Below are positions 1-8,777 of a DNA stretch of 64,000 bases, one piece after another. Below the pieces are notes generated by a model that was not told the origin of the DNA, did no database searches, and was given only the letters and a program-made list of their open reading frames with translations. The stretch comes from DAIOEK01 sp963828285 (GTDB taxonomy: Bacteria; Chloroflexota; Anaerolineae; Anaerolineales; Anaerolineaceae), in assembly GCA_963828285.1 (NCBI GenBank), contig CAWHEB010000002.1, positions 992,001 through 1,056,000 on the forward strand. Direction: 5' to 3'. How positions within the stretch are numbered: the first letter of the stretch is position 1; every line of letters starts with the position of its first letter. The position numbers were made by a program, and so were the translations under genes.

Positions 1-1462
1 AGCCAATCCAAGCCAAGCTATAGTTTCCATCTTCAACCAGTATTTTACAAACATCTGTTAGTAGTTCCTTTTCATTGTCTGCGCGGACTAGTATCTGACC
101 ACACCTGGAAACCATTTTCCATGCGCGATTAATTTTGGATAATTGCTGCTCTGTACCTTTACGTTCAGAAATATCTTGAGCCAGCCCCCAAATGGATGTG
201 ACTTGACCTTTGTTATCCAGGCGAGGATTAAATGTGATCCACATCGTTATCGGGGGGGATTTCTTTTTCAGCAGCTGGATCTCGGTATCACAAATCTCCT
301 TGTCCCTCCATACTGTTCGCCAACATCTTTTTAGTAGCTGCCGGTCCTTATGAGACACGGCGTTTAAGATCGTACTAATCGTTGGATGTAATTCGCTGGC
401 GGTTTTTCCATAAATTTTAAATAACTCTGGCGACCAATACATATTCCCAGTATCGAATTGGAATTCCCAAATTCCAATTCGGGCACGTTTACTTGCTTCT
501 ACAATGATCGTCTGGCTTAATTCCAGGTCATCTTGTACTTGCAACCGTTCCTGGAACTCTTTTTCCAGATCGTTCGTGCGTAATTTAATTTCACGGACTA
601 TTTTTAGATGACGATAAATGATGAAGAAAAAATACAAATTTACAGTAAGCAGTATTCCCGAACAAATGATTATTAAGGGGTTTATTGATTTCTGGATTGA
701 ATTCGTCCAGCCGCCTTTCGGTATAGCAACTAATTCCCAAGGCACATCCAGAGTTTGTACTTGAATAACTAGAGGATTCCCTTTTTTGATATTAGAATCA
801 CCAAAAATTGTCTTACCTAATTGATCAAAAATACCAAAAGTTACCTGACCTTCTCCATTGGTTGGATCGATGCCTGACATTAATTTGTCAAAATCAATCA
901 CGATTATTAAGGTGCCATCAATTTGATCAGAGGTTACGTTCTTATATGCAATGAGGACCGATTGACCATTATCCATTGTAAATGGCCCATTCAGGATGAT
1001 TTTATCAGCCTGCAGATCCGAAGTCTCGATTGTGATCAAGGATAATAATTTGGGGAAGATCAATGGATCAGGGTATGCGAAATTCTTCCCATCATCGCGT
1101 ATCAGAATTACTTCTTGGAGCAATTTTTGCCTGGTTAAAACTGGTTCGGTAATTCTGATCAAGTCTTGATCGGTTATGGTGTTTCCCCGGTCGTTTTCCA
1201 GACTGATATAGTTACTCAGACCGTCCAAAGATTCCAGGCTTGAAGATAAGCCGTTTTGTATAATTTCTTTTTGGACGACCAATTGTGAGTTAACAAAAGT
1301 TGCTTGATTTGCCAACAGAAATTTTACTGCGTAGTCGTATGCAATTTTTAAGGGTAGCAGACTAAGCAAAATCGAAAAGAGTGTGAGTAAAAGAGAACCC
1401 ATCCACGGGAGAGAAACTAACCTCAGGAAATGATCATACAGGCTGTACCAAAATCGTCTCAT
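1..1462 (-). CDS. Membrane CHASE-like/PAS sensor protein, C-terminus outside window
   Basis: The frame is open from an ATG at 1462 to the window edge, giving 487 residues without a stop. A GGTGGG stretch lies just upstream of the ATG. A first membrane helix (about residues 22-44) and a second (about 262-284) bracket an extracytoplasmic region of roughly 215 residues that resembles a CHASE-type ligand sensor. After the second helix comes a short coiled linker, a PAS domain (about 310-430, ending in the usual DISERK motif) and the start of a GAF-like domain (from about 440). The output domain, whether histidine kinase, GGDEF or HD-GYP, lies beyond the edge and cannot be named. It is the first of a run of signalling genes on this strand. 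The CHASE assignment rests on layout rather than on a decisive motif. Confidence 0.75.
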   Translation of the reverse strand, partial: MRRFWYSLYDHFLRLVSLPWMGSLLLTLFSILLSLLPLKIAYDYAVKFLLANQATFVNSQLVVQKEIIQNGLSSSLESLDGLSNYISLENDRGNTITDQDLIRITEPVLTRQKLLQEVILIRDDGKNFAYPDPLIFPKLLSLITIETSDLQADKIILNGPFTMDNGQSVLIAYKNVTSDQIDGTLIIVIDFDKLMSGIDPTNGEGQVTFGIFDQLGKTIFGDSNIKKGNPLVIQVQTLDVPWELVAIPKGGWTNSIQKSINPLIIICSGILLTVNLYFFFIIYRHLKIVREIKLRTNDLEKEFQERLQVQDDLELSQTIIVEASKRARIGIWEFQFDTGNMYWSPELFKIYGKTASELHPTISTILNAVSHKDRQLLKRCWRTVWRDKEICDTEIQLLKKKSPPITMWITFNPRLDNKGQVTSIWGLAQDISERKGTEQQLSKINRAWKMVSRCGQILVRADNEKELLTDVCKILVEDGNYSLAWIG

Positions 1463-1572
1463 TTACCCACCGTGAATATACCGATTTCTGTATTTAGGCA
1501 AATTAATATCAATCTAAATAGTACTCCAAGCAAGGTATTCAAACAAATAAATAATCGGTAAAAATGATAATT

Positions 1573-1600
1573 AAAAAGCGAACCAAAAAATGGTTCGCTT
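1573..1600 (-). terminator. Rho-independent terminator after the small membrane protein
   Basis: A perfect 10-bp stem (1576-1585 with 1591-1600) with a 5-base loop is followed on the minus strand by a run of T (1577-1573). It sits directly downstream of the gene ending at 1627. Confidence 0.75.
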
Positions 1601-1626
1601 CCAATTATCATTTTCTCTGGTACTCG

Positions 1627-2043
1627 TTATGAGTTGGTAATCCCACGCAGAAGAAAACTTAACCCTAATCCAATTAGTATGATTGGGCCAATGATCATCC
1701 AGGAATAGACTTGTCCAAATGCTACGCCAATACAAACCAGTGCCATGATCAAGGGTGCCGTAAAGTGTTTTCGGGTACCCGGAATAAACGCTCTTGCAAC
1801 TGTCTCGATCAGCAAGATCACTCCAGCTCCAAGGAAAATTAATGGCCAGGTCTCATAAAATTGAATGGCTTTATCTACACCAGGAAGTTGGATTGAGAAA
1901 TTTCTAACCCAGCCCATGTTCCCTGCAAGGAAAACAAGTCCAGCCCAGATAAAGATCAGTGCCCAGGTGATCGAAGAAATTCGATCTCGATGATATTTTT
2001 GGCCACCAACATACACATTTTGGTTATCTTCACTTTCAGACAT
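1627..2043 (-). CDS. Small four-helix membrane protein (DUF5668/LiaF-like)
   Basis: The protein has about 138 residues when started at the ATG at 2043, which has GGAGG seven bases upstream. An in-frame start at 2070 has no such site. A hydrophilic N-terminus of about 25 residues is followed by four hydrophobic helices. The first, with the pattern WALIFIWAGLVFL and then GNMGW, resembles the paired-helix unit of DUF5668 and LiaF-type membrane proteins. No catalytic residues are evident, so the function is unknown; relatives are linked to envelope stress sensing. It stands alone, between the truncated sensor and the HEAT-repeat gene, with its own terminator downstream. Confidence 0.7.
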   Translation of the reverse strand: MSESEDNQNVYVGGQKYHRDRISSITWALIFIWAGLVFLAGNMGWVRNFSIQLPGVDKAIQFYETWPLIFLGAGVILLIETVARAFIPGTRKHFTAPLIMALVCIGVAFGQVYSWMIIGPIILIGLGLSFLLRGITNS

Positions 2044-2131
2044 TCTCGTTCCTCCATCAGAATCAAACAAAATCTATCGTATATAAACAATATACGATAG
2101 ATGGATTAAAAAAGTAGCATGGAAAAAATAG

Positions 2132-3445
2132 TTATTGGATTAGCCGTTTTTGCAGCTTAATTACTGCATCTTGTGCAAAAGCTTGTACCTCTTCTGACGA
2201 ATCTGATGTGCCTAATGCAATCAATACATCAATTGTTTGGCGCCAGAATGCCGTGGTTCCAACTCCACGGAAACCCAAGTCCGCTAATGCACGAGCCGTG
2301 TTTAACCGAACTGATGCATTTTGATCATGCAACAATTCCAATAATGGATTTAATGCCTGAGAATCGCCTAGACGGCCTAATGACCGGGCAGCACATAAGC
2401 GGGCAAAGAAATCATCGTCTCTCAACACATGGATCAATGCAGGAATCACTTCCGGGTATGGGCATCCACCTAACCCGGTGGCTGCTGCTGCGCGAAGTGT
2501 GGCTATTTGCTCCGAAAGCATTGTGATTAGAACTTTAGTTACTTCGGGTTTTCCGTAATTAGCCAAAGCTGCGGCAGCAGATGCACGGACATTGGTTTCT
2601 TTATCCTTCAAGGTATGCAATAAGCCGTCTGCAGCTTTGCGGTCTTCAGTCATATCTTCAAATCGTCCACCCGATTTTTTGGTGTCGTTTGGATAGCGTA
2701 TCTGACCAAGAGCTCTGGCAGATGTTTCCCGAACGACTGGTTCCGGATCATGCAATCCTTGAACAATAATCTGTACACCCCTTGGATCAGCCATAACACC
2801 TAATACCCAGATCGCTGCCTCGCGTACAGCCATCTCCTTGTGGTGCGAGCATAATTCGAGTTGTACAAAATCATAATTTGCATCAAGAACTTGTTGAGGG
2901 ATTGGTTTATTTCTTTTTAGTGGCGGATAAGACCTGGGTTGGGATGGTTGAGGAGCTTCGCTGACCGCATTAGAGTATGCGAATATTGCACCTGGTGGTA
3001 AAGATGTTGTTTTTGATTGGTTTCCCTCATTGGTTCCGTTATCGATTGGAGCAGGATCAATGTGCTTGCCATAAGTAACCAAAGCTTTTGAAGCAGCAAT
3101 TCTGACACGGTTTTCTCGATCTTTTAATGTTTTTACGAGCTCATTCATTGCTTGAATATCAGGAGGAGTATCCTCAAACACACTAAGTTTGCGGGATAAA
3201 TTCGGAAGATCCTTTATTTCTCCGAGGGCATAACAAGCAGATTCCCTTACAACAGCATCAGGATCTTTTAGTGCGTTTACAAGATGAATAATACACTCAA
3301 AGGTACCGACTTTACCTAAAGCCCAGGCAGCTGCTTCTCTAACCTCAAAATCCGGGTACTTCAAAGCAGCCAATAATTTATGGAAATCTGAACCAGCATC
3401 TTGAACGATCTGGGGAATTGGTTTTTCTCGACTGAACTGACTCAC
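2132..3445 (-). CDS. HEAT-repeat (PBS-lyase-type) protein
   Basis: The chain is built from repeated units of about 30 residues with the signature of PBS-lyase-type HEAT repeats, for example FEVREAAAWALGKVG, AVVRESACYALGEI, MAVREAAIWVLGVM and PVVRETSARALGQI. There are two blocks of repeats, at about 20-150 and 190-435, separated by a Ser/Pro/Gln-rich linker. The two blocks begin alike (KPIPQ.V.DA), which suggests internal duplication. A GTG start at 3445 is preferred because GGGAGG lies six bases upstream; a TTG at 3463 is a weaker choice. HEAT repeats are protein-binding scaffolds and no enzyme domain is visible. Its partner is unknown; it lies downstream of the large HD-GYP gene but beyond a strong terminator. 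Confidence 0.8.
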   Translation of the reverse strand: MSQFSREKPIPQIVQDAGSDFHKLLAALKYPDFEVREAAAWALGKVGTFECIIHLVNALKDPDAVVRESACYALGEIKDLPNLSRKLSVFEDTPPDIQAMNELVKTLKDRENRVRIAASKALVTYGKHIDPAPIDNGTNEGNQSKTTSLPPGAIFAYSNAVSEAPQPSQPRSYPPLKRNKPIPQQVLDANYDFVQLELCSHHKEMAVREAAIWVLGVMADPRGVQIIVQGLHDPEPVVRETSARALGQIRYPNDTKKSGGRFEDMTEDRKAADGLLHTLKDKETNVRASAAAALANYGKPEVTKVLITMLSEQIATLRAAAATGLGGCPYPEVIPALIHVLRDDDFFARLCAARSLGRLGDSQALNPLLELLHDQNASVRLNTARALADLGFRGVGTTAFWRQTIDVLIALGTSDSSEEVQAFAQDAVIKLQKRLIQ

Positions 3446-3554
3446 GTAGTACCTCCCAATCAAACACTATTCGATTAAATTATAGCTTGTCTTTACAATT
3501 TACAATAAAACAATCCTTGCATCTCCATAACAAATTAACTCCGGAAGATTGATA

Positions 3555-3593
3555 CAACAAAAGAAGACAGTCTGTAACTGTCTTCTTTTGTTG
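3555..3593. terminator. Strong bidirectional terminator behind the HD-GYP gene
   Basis: A perfect 16-bp stem (3555-3570 with 3578-3593) encloses a 7-base loop. The stem contains A-rich and T-rich flanks on both strands. It closes the diguanylate cyclase/HD-GYP operon. Confidence 0.85.
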
Positions 3594-3611
3594 CAACCCC
3601 TATACCAGTTA

Positions 3612-6600
3612 TTACTCAGCTTCCATGATTCGTAAGAAAGCTTCAACAACAACAGGGTCAAATTGTTTATTTGCATTCTCTTTCATGTAGGCTTTGACCT
3701 GATTTACTGGCCAGGCTGGACGGTATGGACGTTTGGAGGTCAATGCGTCCCAAACATCAACTACCGCAAATATTCGAGCTGCAAGGGGAATTTGGTCACC
3801 ATCCAATCCTTGCGGATAACCAGAGCCATCCCATCGCTCGTGATGGCAATAGGGAATATCCAAAGCTGGTCGAAGATATGGTACACCAGACAACATCTCA
3901 TATGCAAAGGTTGGATGTTGTTTCATAATGACCCATTCATCATCAGTCAATGGTCCTGGCTTAAGCAAGATATTATCAGGAATACCCATTTTACCTATGT
4001 CATGCAAAAACACACCGCGGCGAATTTGGATCCATTGATTTTGAGGAATTCCCAAATCGCGGGCCAGACGCAAGGTTAGATCAATTACCCTTTGTGAATG
4101 TCCCAAAGTCTCTTTATCACGTAGCTCAAGCGCTTTTGCCCATCCTTCAATGGTGGCTTCATAAGCAGCGAGCAGGTCAAGGTTCGTCCGTTGCATCTGA
4201 TTGAATAGATCAGCATTGTCTATCGCTATAGCGATCTGCAAGGTGAGTGAATGTAGGAATTCTTTCCAACCTTTATCAACAGAGATTGGTTTTCGGGTAA
4301 ATACCTCAAGGACACCCTTCACAGAATCTTTGGCGATCAAGGGAGCAGCAATATATGAGGAGAATTTTTCCTTAAATCGGAGATCAGGTTGTTCGGCGGG
4401 ATCACTTATATCTAAAACTGGTTGAACGATCGTCCTTCTATCCCTATATGCCGAACCCGCAAATTTTGATTTGATCGGAACCAGTTTATGATAAAGCGTT
4501 TCTGAATCCGGGTCTGCACTGGATAATCCCTCATACGCGATCATGGTGAGGTGCTTTCCATCCGGGTGTGGCATAAGCAAGCTTGCCGCATCTACATTTA
4601 AGGATGTGACAACATTCGGCATAATTTCTTTTACAATATCAAAAAAAGTATTATGCCCGGTAATTGCGATATCAATATTCCGTAATGCTGTCAACTGCTT
4701 CACCATTAATTGCATTTCTTCAAAGTTTTGACGTAACTTCTCGTCTGCAATTGTTCGTTCGGTAATATTTGAATAACTCCAAACCCGGCCTACTATCTTA
4801 CCCTCAAGTTTTTGCGGCATGGTGAATTGTTCAATCACCCGTCCATCCCTTAGTCTAAGGACATCTGTTGTGATCGTGTCAGGATTTTGGTAAATCTCTG
4901 ATACCCGATTTAAGAATTGTTCGGGCTCTCTAACAAATTTGGAAATATTCTGTAGTACTTCCTTTTCTGTTTGCAGGACGGGGATAAGATTCCCGAGATT
5001 CCAAATTTCAAAGAATTGCTTGTTGGAGCTGCTTACCTGGTGGTTAAGATCAATGACAACAATACCATCCTTAGAAGAATCCAAAGTAGCGCGCAACAAA
5101 GATAATGATTGTTTTACATCATTCTCCGCGTTTTTTATCTGGGTAATATCTGTTAGTGTTCCCAGATATCCGGTCAATTTTCCTTCATTGTTGACAACCC
5201 TTCTTTCATAATCCGAAATCCAGATGACTTTCCCATCAGGAAGAATTCTGCGATATTCTTCATAAAATACATCCGAATCAATCCGAATTCTTTCCCATGA
5301 ATCCTTTATCTTTTGGATATCTTCAGGGTGAATACCTTCCAACCACCCGCCAGGGCTGAATACCCGTTCCTTTATCCCGGTTAATTCGTTCCATCGCCGA
5401 TTAACATAGATACAATTGCCATTCGCATCATTCTCATAAATCCCTACAGGGGCATTCATGGCCAGGTTTCTAAATCGGGATTCGCTGATTTCGAGAGCTC
5501 TTTTTGCTTCCCTATTTGTAGTGATATCTTGAACAAGCGCCCAGGCTCCGATTGATTGATTATTGCGGTCTTTTCTCAGCCAAATCTTTACCAGAACCGG
5601 AACCCTGCTGCCGTCAACACGGATATATTCTTTTTCAAATTCACCTGAATAGCCTTCTTTTTCCAGCAAATCGCGGATAATGGTATGCTCATGCTCATGA
5701 AATTCGGGAGCTGTTAGATCATCGAAGCTTTTATCCATCAATTCATCTGTATTTTTATATCCAAGCATGGTCGCAAATGCCTGATTACATTGGCTAATTC
5801 TGCCATATTCATCTGTCATTGCAATTCCGTCATGACTGGTATTGAACAACTCCTTAAACTTCTGCTCACTTTCAACAAGTGCCCGTTCAAAATTTAACCT
5901 GTCCGTGATATCCACGGCAATTCCGATCGTTCCAGTTAGGACATTCTGGTCATTGAAAATTGGGTTATACCAAATTTCGTATTTTGTTTCGATCAATTCC
6001 GTAATTGAGTTGAATTGATCTCCCCGAATTGCCCGTCGAAGATCGGAAATAAGTGATGGATAATCTTTGTAAACATCGAGAGCAGACAATCCCACCACCT
6101 GGCCCGGGGCAAATCCGAGTTTCTTTAAACCTTTACCTTCCGAGACGAGAAATTTTCCTTCCAAATCAAGGGCGAAAACAACAATGGGCGAGTTGTTCAA
6201 AGTATTCAGTAACAATGTTTCATTCGTTTTTAATTTTTCTTCTGCCAGTTTCCTTTCGGTAATATCGGTGAACATGGCAAAGGATCCATTATCATGATTG
6301 TTCTGATCCACGATTACGGTTTCTGAAACAAGGAACCAGATCATCGAATTATCCCGCCTGCGGAACCTTTGTTCATATTTTCCATTCCGACCCTTGCCCA
6401 TGGTTTTCGTAAGGTTTTTGTAACCGTGGACATCTTCAGGGAAAAGAAAGTCGGTGATCGGTCTTCGAATCATCTCATCTGAAGAAAAACCTAACAGCTC
6501 GCATAATCTTGGATTTACAAAACTTGTTAGTCCTTGATAATCAACCGCCCATATACCTTCATTGGCAGTCTCAATCATTCTCCGGTTACGTTCTTCACTT

Positions 6601-8774
6601 TTTCGTAATTCCAGTTCCATCACATGTTTTTCTGTCAAATCATGAATTATGGTATGGACATGGAGTTTTCCCCCGATAACGATCGGACTACTAAATATCT
6701 CAACCGTCCGTAATTCATCATTTGCCAAACGGTGGATAAATGTATTACCGGTATTTGTATGGTTGATCACATGATCGATAGTCTGCCGGATGTTTTCTTC
6801 TGTATCAGTACTAAGGTCAGTTATCTTTTTAGTCAGGATTTCATCCCGACTGTATCCATAAAAATCACAAGCTGCCTGGTTTGCATTCTTTATGAGAAGA
6901 TCATCAGGATTAATGGTCAACATACAAGCGGTTGATTTAACGTAGATTGCCCGATATCTTTCTTCACTGGACATCAATTCCAATTCCGCCTGGTATCTGC
7001 TAATTTCTTGAGCAAGTTGAAGAGAGATAATTTTTAAGGTGGCTGAAATTTCATCAAGATCAACCCGTTCGACAGTATCTGCAACAATAATTGCCCCGAT
7101 AACTTCTTTATGAGTCAGGATAGGTAATCCAAGCAAGAATTTGGACTGAGTAATATCCAATGCGTGAATTCTGGGATTATTTATTGGGAATGGTCTTCTA
7201 AATAATTGTTGCTTCCTTGATTTGGCAATCAAACCTCCCAGACTGTCTTTGAATGGTAATTCGCTATAATAATCCTTTGATAATCCTTGCGTGGATAGAA
7301 TCTTCACCATCTCTAAATCAAGATCAAATGTTTCAATAATACAAATTGGCAACCGGAATGTATCTACAATTAATTTAGATATTTTTCCAAATATGCTGTC
7401 AATAGAATCTGATGTCGTAAAAAGGTCCGAAATATCCTGCGACAATTTGCCAACAATTTCGGCATTCTTACGCTCGGTTATATCTTCGATGATAGTAGCA
7501 AATTGATTTTTTGCCGGTGAATAACTATTCACTGAAAACCATTTACCCAACTCAATTGAATAATTTTCGAGATTTTTAGGATTACCGGTTTTGGCAACAT
7601 CACCGTATGTGGTTATCCAATATTCCTCTGTCTCAGGCAGGACCTCCAGAACAGTTTTGCCTATGATATTTTCCGCTATCAATCCTGTCATTTTCTCAAA
7701 AGCTTCATTTACTTCGAGCCATCTATAATTTACCGGGTTGCCGCTTTTATCAAGAATGATCTCATGCAGTGCAAACCCATTTTTCATTTTTGAGAACAAT
7801 GATTGGTACTTATTCTGAGTAAAGATCAGTTCATTCTGTTTAGATATTTGTTCAGTTATATCTTCAAAAGTGACTACCACACCAGTGGGTTCTTTCTCAA
7901 GGCTCAGAAGTGGAGAGAGGTTAAGACTTACGATAATCTCATCATCTCCCCGACGGGTTATTACTTTCCTGGAGATTATCGGCTTTCTAGTCTGCAAAAC
8001 TTCATAATAGGGAAGGTTATCCTGGGGAATGATTTGACCTGACAAATCTTTCATAATCCACGAAGGATCATTAAAAAACATGCCAATTACTCTATCTTGT
8101 TCAAGACCCATGATCTGACAACCGGCAATATTCATATAATTAATATTGCCATCCACATTTACTACACAGATGCCTACCGGAGCAGAATCCATGATCTCTT
8201 TGTTTAATGTCTCTTGCTTTCTGATCAGCATCTCCATTTGACGACGTTCTTCTATTTCTCGACTTACGGCTTGGTAGCCATTCGGCATACCATCAGGACC
8301 ATAATTCAAGCTGATCGTAACCTCACGCCAGATAGTGGAGCCATCTTTTTTCGTAAATTCCAAATCTATTGTTAGTTTGTGTTCACCGGATTCACCGGGT
8401 TGATCCAGATACTTAGCGAAGACAATAGATTCTTGCATTAGTCTTTCAAAAGACTCTTTTGTAAGATGATCTTGTATCGTCATCTGCATTAATTCGGCGT
8501 AGGAATATCCTCGATTGATCTTTGAAGACATACTGATATAGATCGGTTTGAACTTTAGATCGGTGATCCAAACTGATTCGGATATACTACTCGTAAGCAA
8601 ATTTAGTTCATCGTTTTTTTGCCTGAGTTCATTCAGCAAACTCTCATAACGCTGTGAGATCGATGACAATTCATTTGAACTTGTCTGGAACTCAACATTA
8701 CCGGCCGATGGTTGGGATTGTTTGATGTCAGAGGTGGCTGTAAGATCTTTCTTCGTCGATTGGGTTCTTGACAT
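3612..8774 (-). CDS. Large multi-PAS/GAF HD-GYP cyclic-di-GMP phosphodiesterase
   Basis: This 1720-residue soluble sensor has no membrane helix. Reading along it, three PAS domains (about 60-440) are followed by a GAF domain, six more PAS domains, a second GAF domain (about 1360-1510) and a C-terminal HD-GYP domain. The HD-GYP core shows HDIGK at 1591-1595 and HHERWDGSGYP at 1644-1654, so the metal-binding His/Asp residues and the GYP signature are intact. This family hydrolyses cyclic di-GMP. The start at 8774 has GGAAGGG upstream and lies 3 nt after the stop of the preceding diguanylate cyclase, so the two are almost certainly co-transcribed. About nine PAS and two GAF modules is unusually many. 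The ligands are unknown. Confidence 0.9.
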   Translation of the reverse strand: MSRTQSTKKDLTATSDIKQSQPSAGNVEFQTSSNELSSISQRYESLLNELRQKNDELNLLTSSISESVWITDLKFKPIYISMSSKINRGYSYAELMQMTIQDHLTKESFERLMQESIVFAKYLDQPGESGEHKLTIDLEFTKKDGSTIWREVTISLNYGPDGMPNGYQAVSREIEERRQMEMLIRKQETLNKEIMDSAPVGICVVNVDGNINYMNIAGCQIMGLEQDRVIGMFFNDPSWIMKDLSGQIIPQDNLPYYEVLQTRKPIISRKVITRRGDDEIIVSLNLSPLLSLEKEPTGVVVTFEDITEQISKQNELIFTQNKYQSLFSKMKNGFALHEIILDKSGNPVNYRWLEVNEAFEKMTGLIAENIIGKTVLEVLPETEEYWITTYGDVAKTGNPKNLENYSIELGKWFSVNSYSPAKNQFATIIEDITERKNAEIVGKLSQDISDLFTTSDSIDSIFGKISKLIVDTFRLPICIIETFDLDLEMVKILSTQGLSKDYYSELPFKDSLGGLIAKSRKQQLFRRPFPINNPRIHALDITQSKFLLGLPILTHKEVIGAIIVADTVERVDLDEISATLKIISLQLAQEISRYQAELELMSSEERYRAIYVKSTACMLTINPDDLLIKNANQAACDFYGYSRDEILTKKITDLSTDTEENIRQTIDHVINHTNTGNTFIHRLANDELRTVEIFSSPIVIGGKLHVHTIIHDLTEKHVMELELRKSEERNRRMIETANEGIWAVDYQGLTSFVNPRLCELLGFSSDEMIRRPITDFLFPEDVHGYKNLTKTMGKGRNGKYEQRFRRRDNSMIWFLVSETVIVDQNNHDNGSFAMFTDITERKLAEEKLKTNETLLLNTLNNSPIVVFALDLEGKFLVSEGKGLKKLGFAPGQVVGLSALDVYKDYPSLISDLRRAIRGDQFNSITELIETKYEIWYNPIFNDQNVLTGTIGIAVDITDRLNFERALVESEQKFKELFNTSHDGIAMTDEYGRISQCNQAFATMLGYKNTDELMDKSFDDLTAPEFHEHEHTIIRDLLEKEGYSGEFEKEYIRVDGSRVPVLVKIWLRKDRNNQSIGAWALVQDITTNREAKRALEISESRFRNLAMNAPVGIYENDANGNCIYVNRRWNELTGIKERVFSPGGWLEGIHPEDIQKIKDSWERIRIDSDVFYEEYRRILPDGKVIWISDYERRVVNNEGKLTGYLGTLTDITQIKNAENDVKQSLSLLRATLDSSKDGIVVIDLNHQVSSSNKQFFEIWNLGNLIPVLQTEKEVLQNISKFVREPEQFLNRVSEIYQNPDTITTDVLRLRDGRVIEQFTMPQKLEGKIVGRVWSYSNITERTIADEKLRQNFEEMQLMVKQLTALRNIDIAITGHNTFFDIVKEIMPNVVTSLNVDAASLLMPHPDGKHLTMIAYEGLSSADPDSETLYHKLVPIKSKFAGSAYRDRRTIVQPVLDISDPAEQPDLRFKEKFSSYIAAPLIAKDSVKGVLEVFTRKPISVDKGWKEFLHSLTLQIAIAIDNADLFNQMQRTNLDLLAAYEATIEGWAKALELRDKETLGHSQRVIDLTLRLARDLGIPQNQWIQIRRGVFLHDIGKMGIPDNILLKPGPLTDDEWVIMKQHPTFAYEMLSGVPYLRPALDIPYCHHERWDGSGYPQGLDGDQIPLAARIFAVVDVWDALTSKRPYRPAWPVNQVKAYMKENANKQFDPVVVEAFLRIMEAE

Positions 8775-8777
8775 TTT

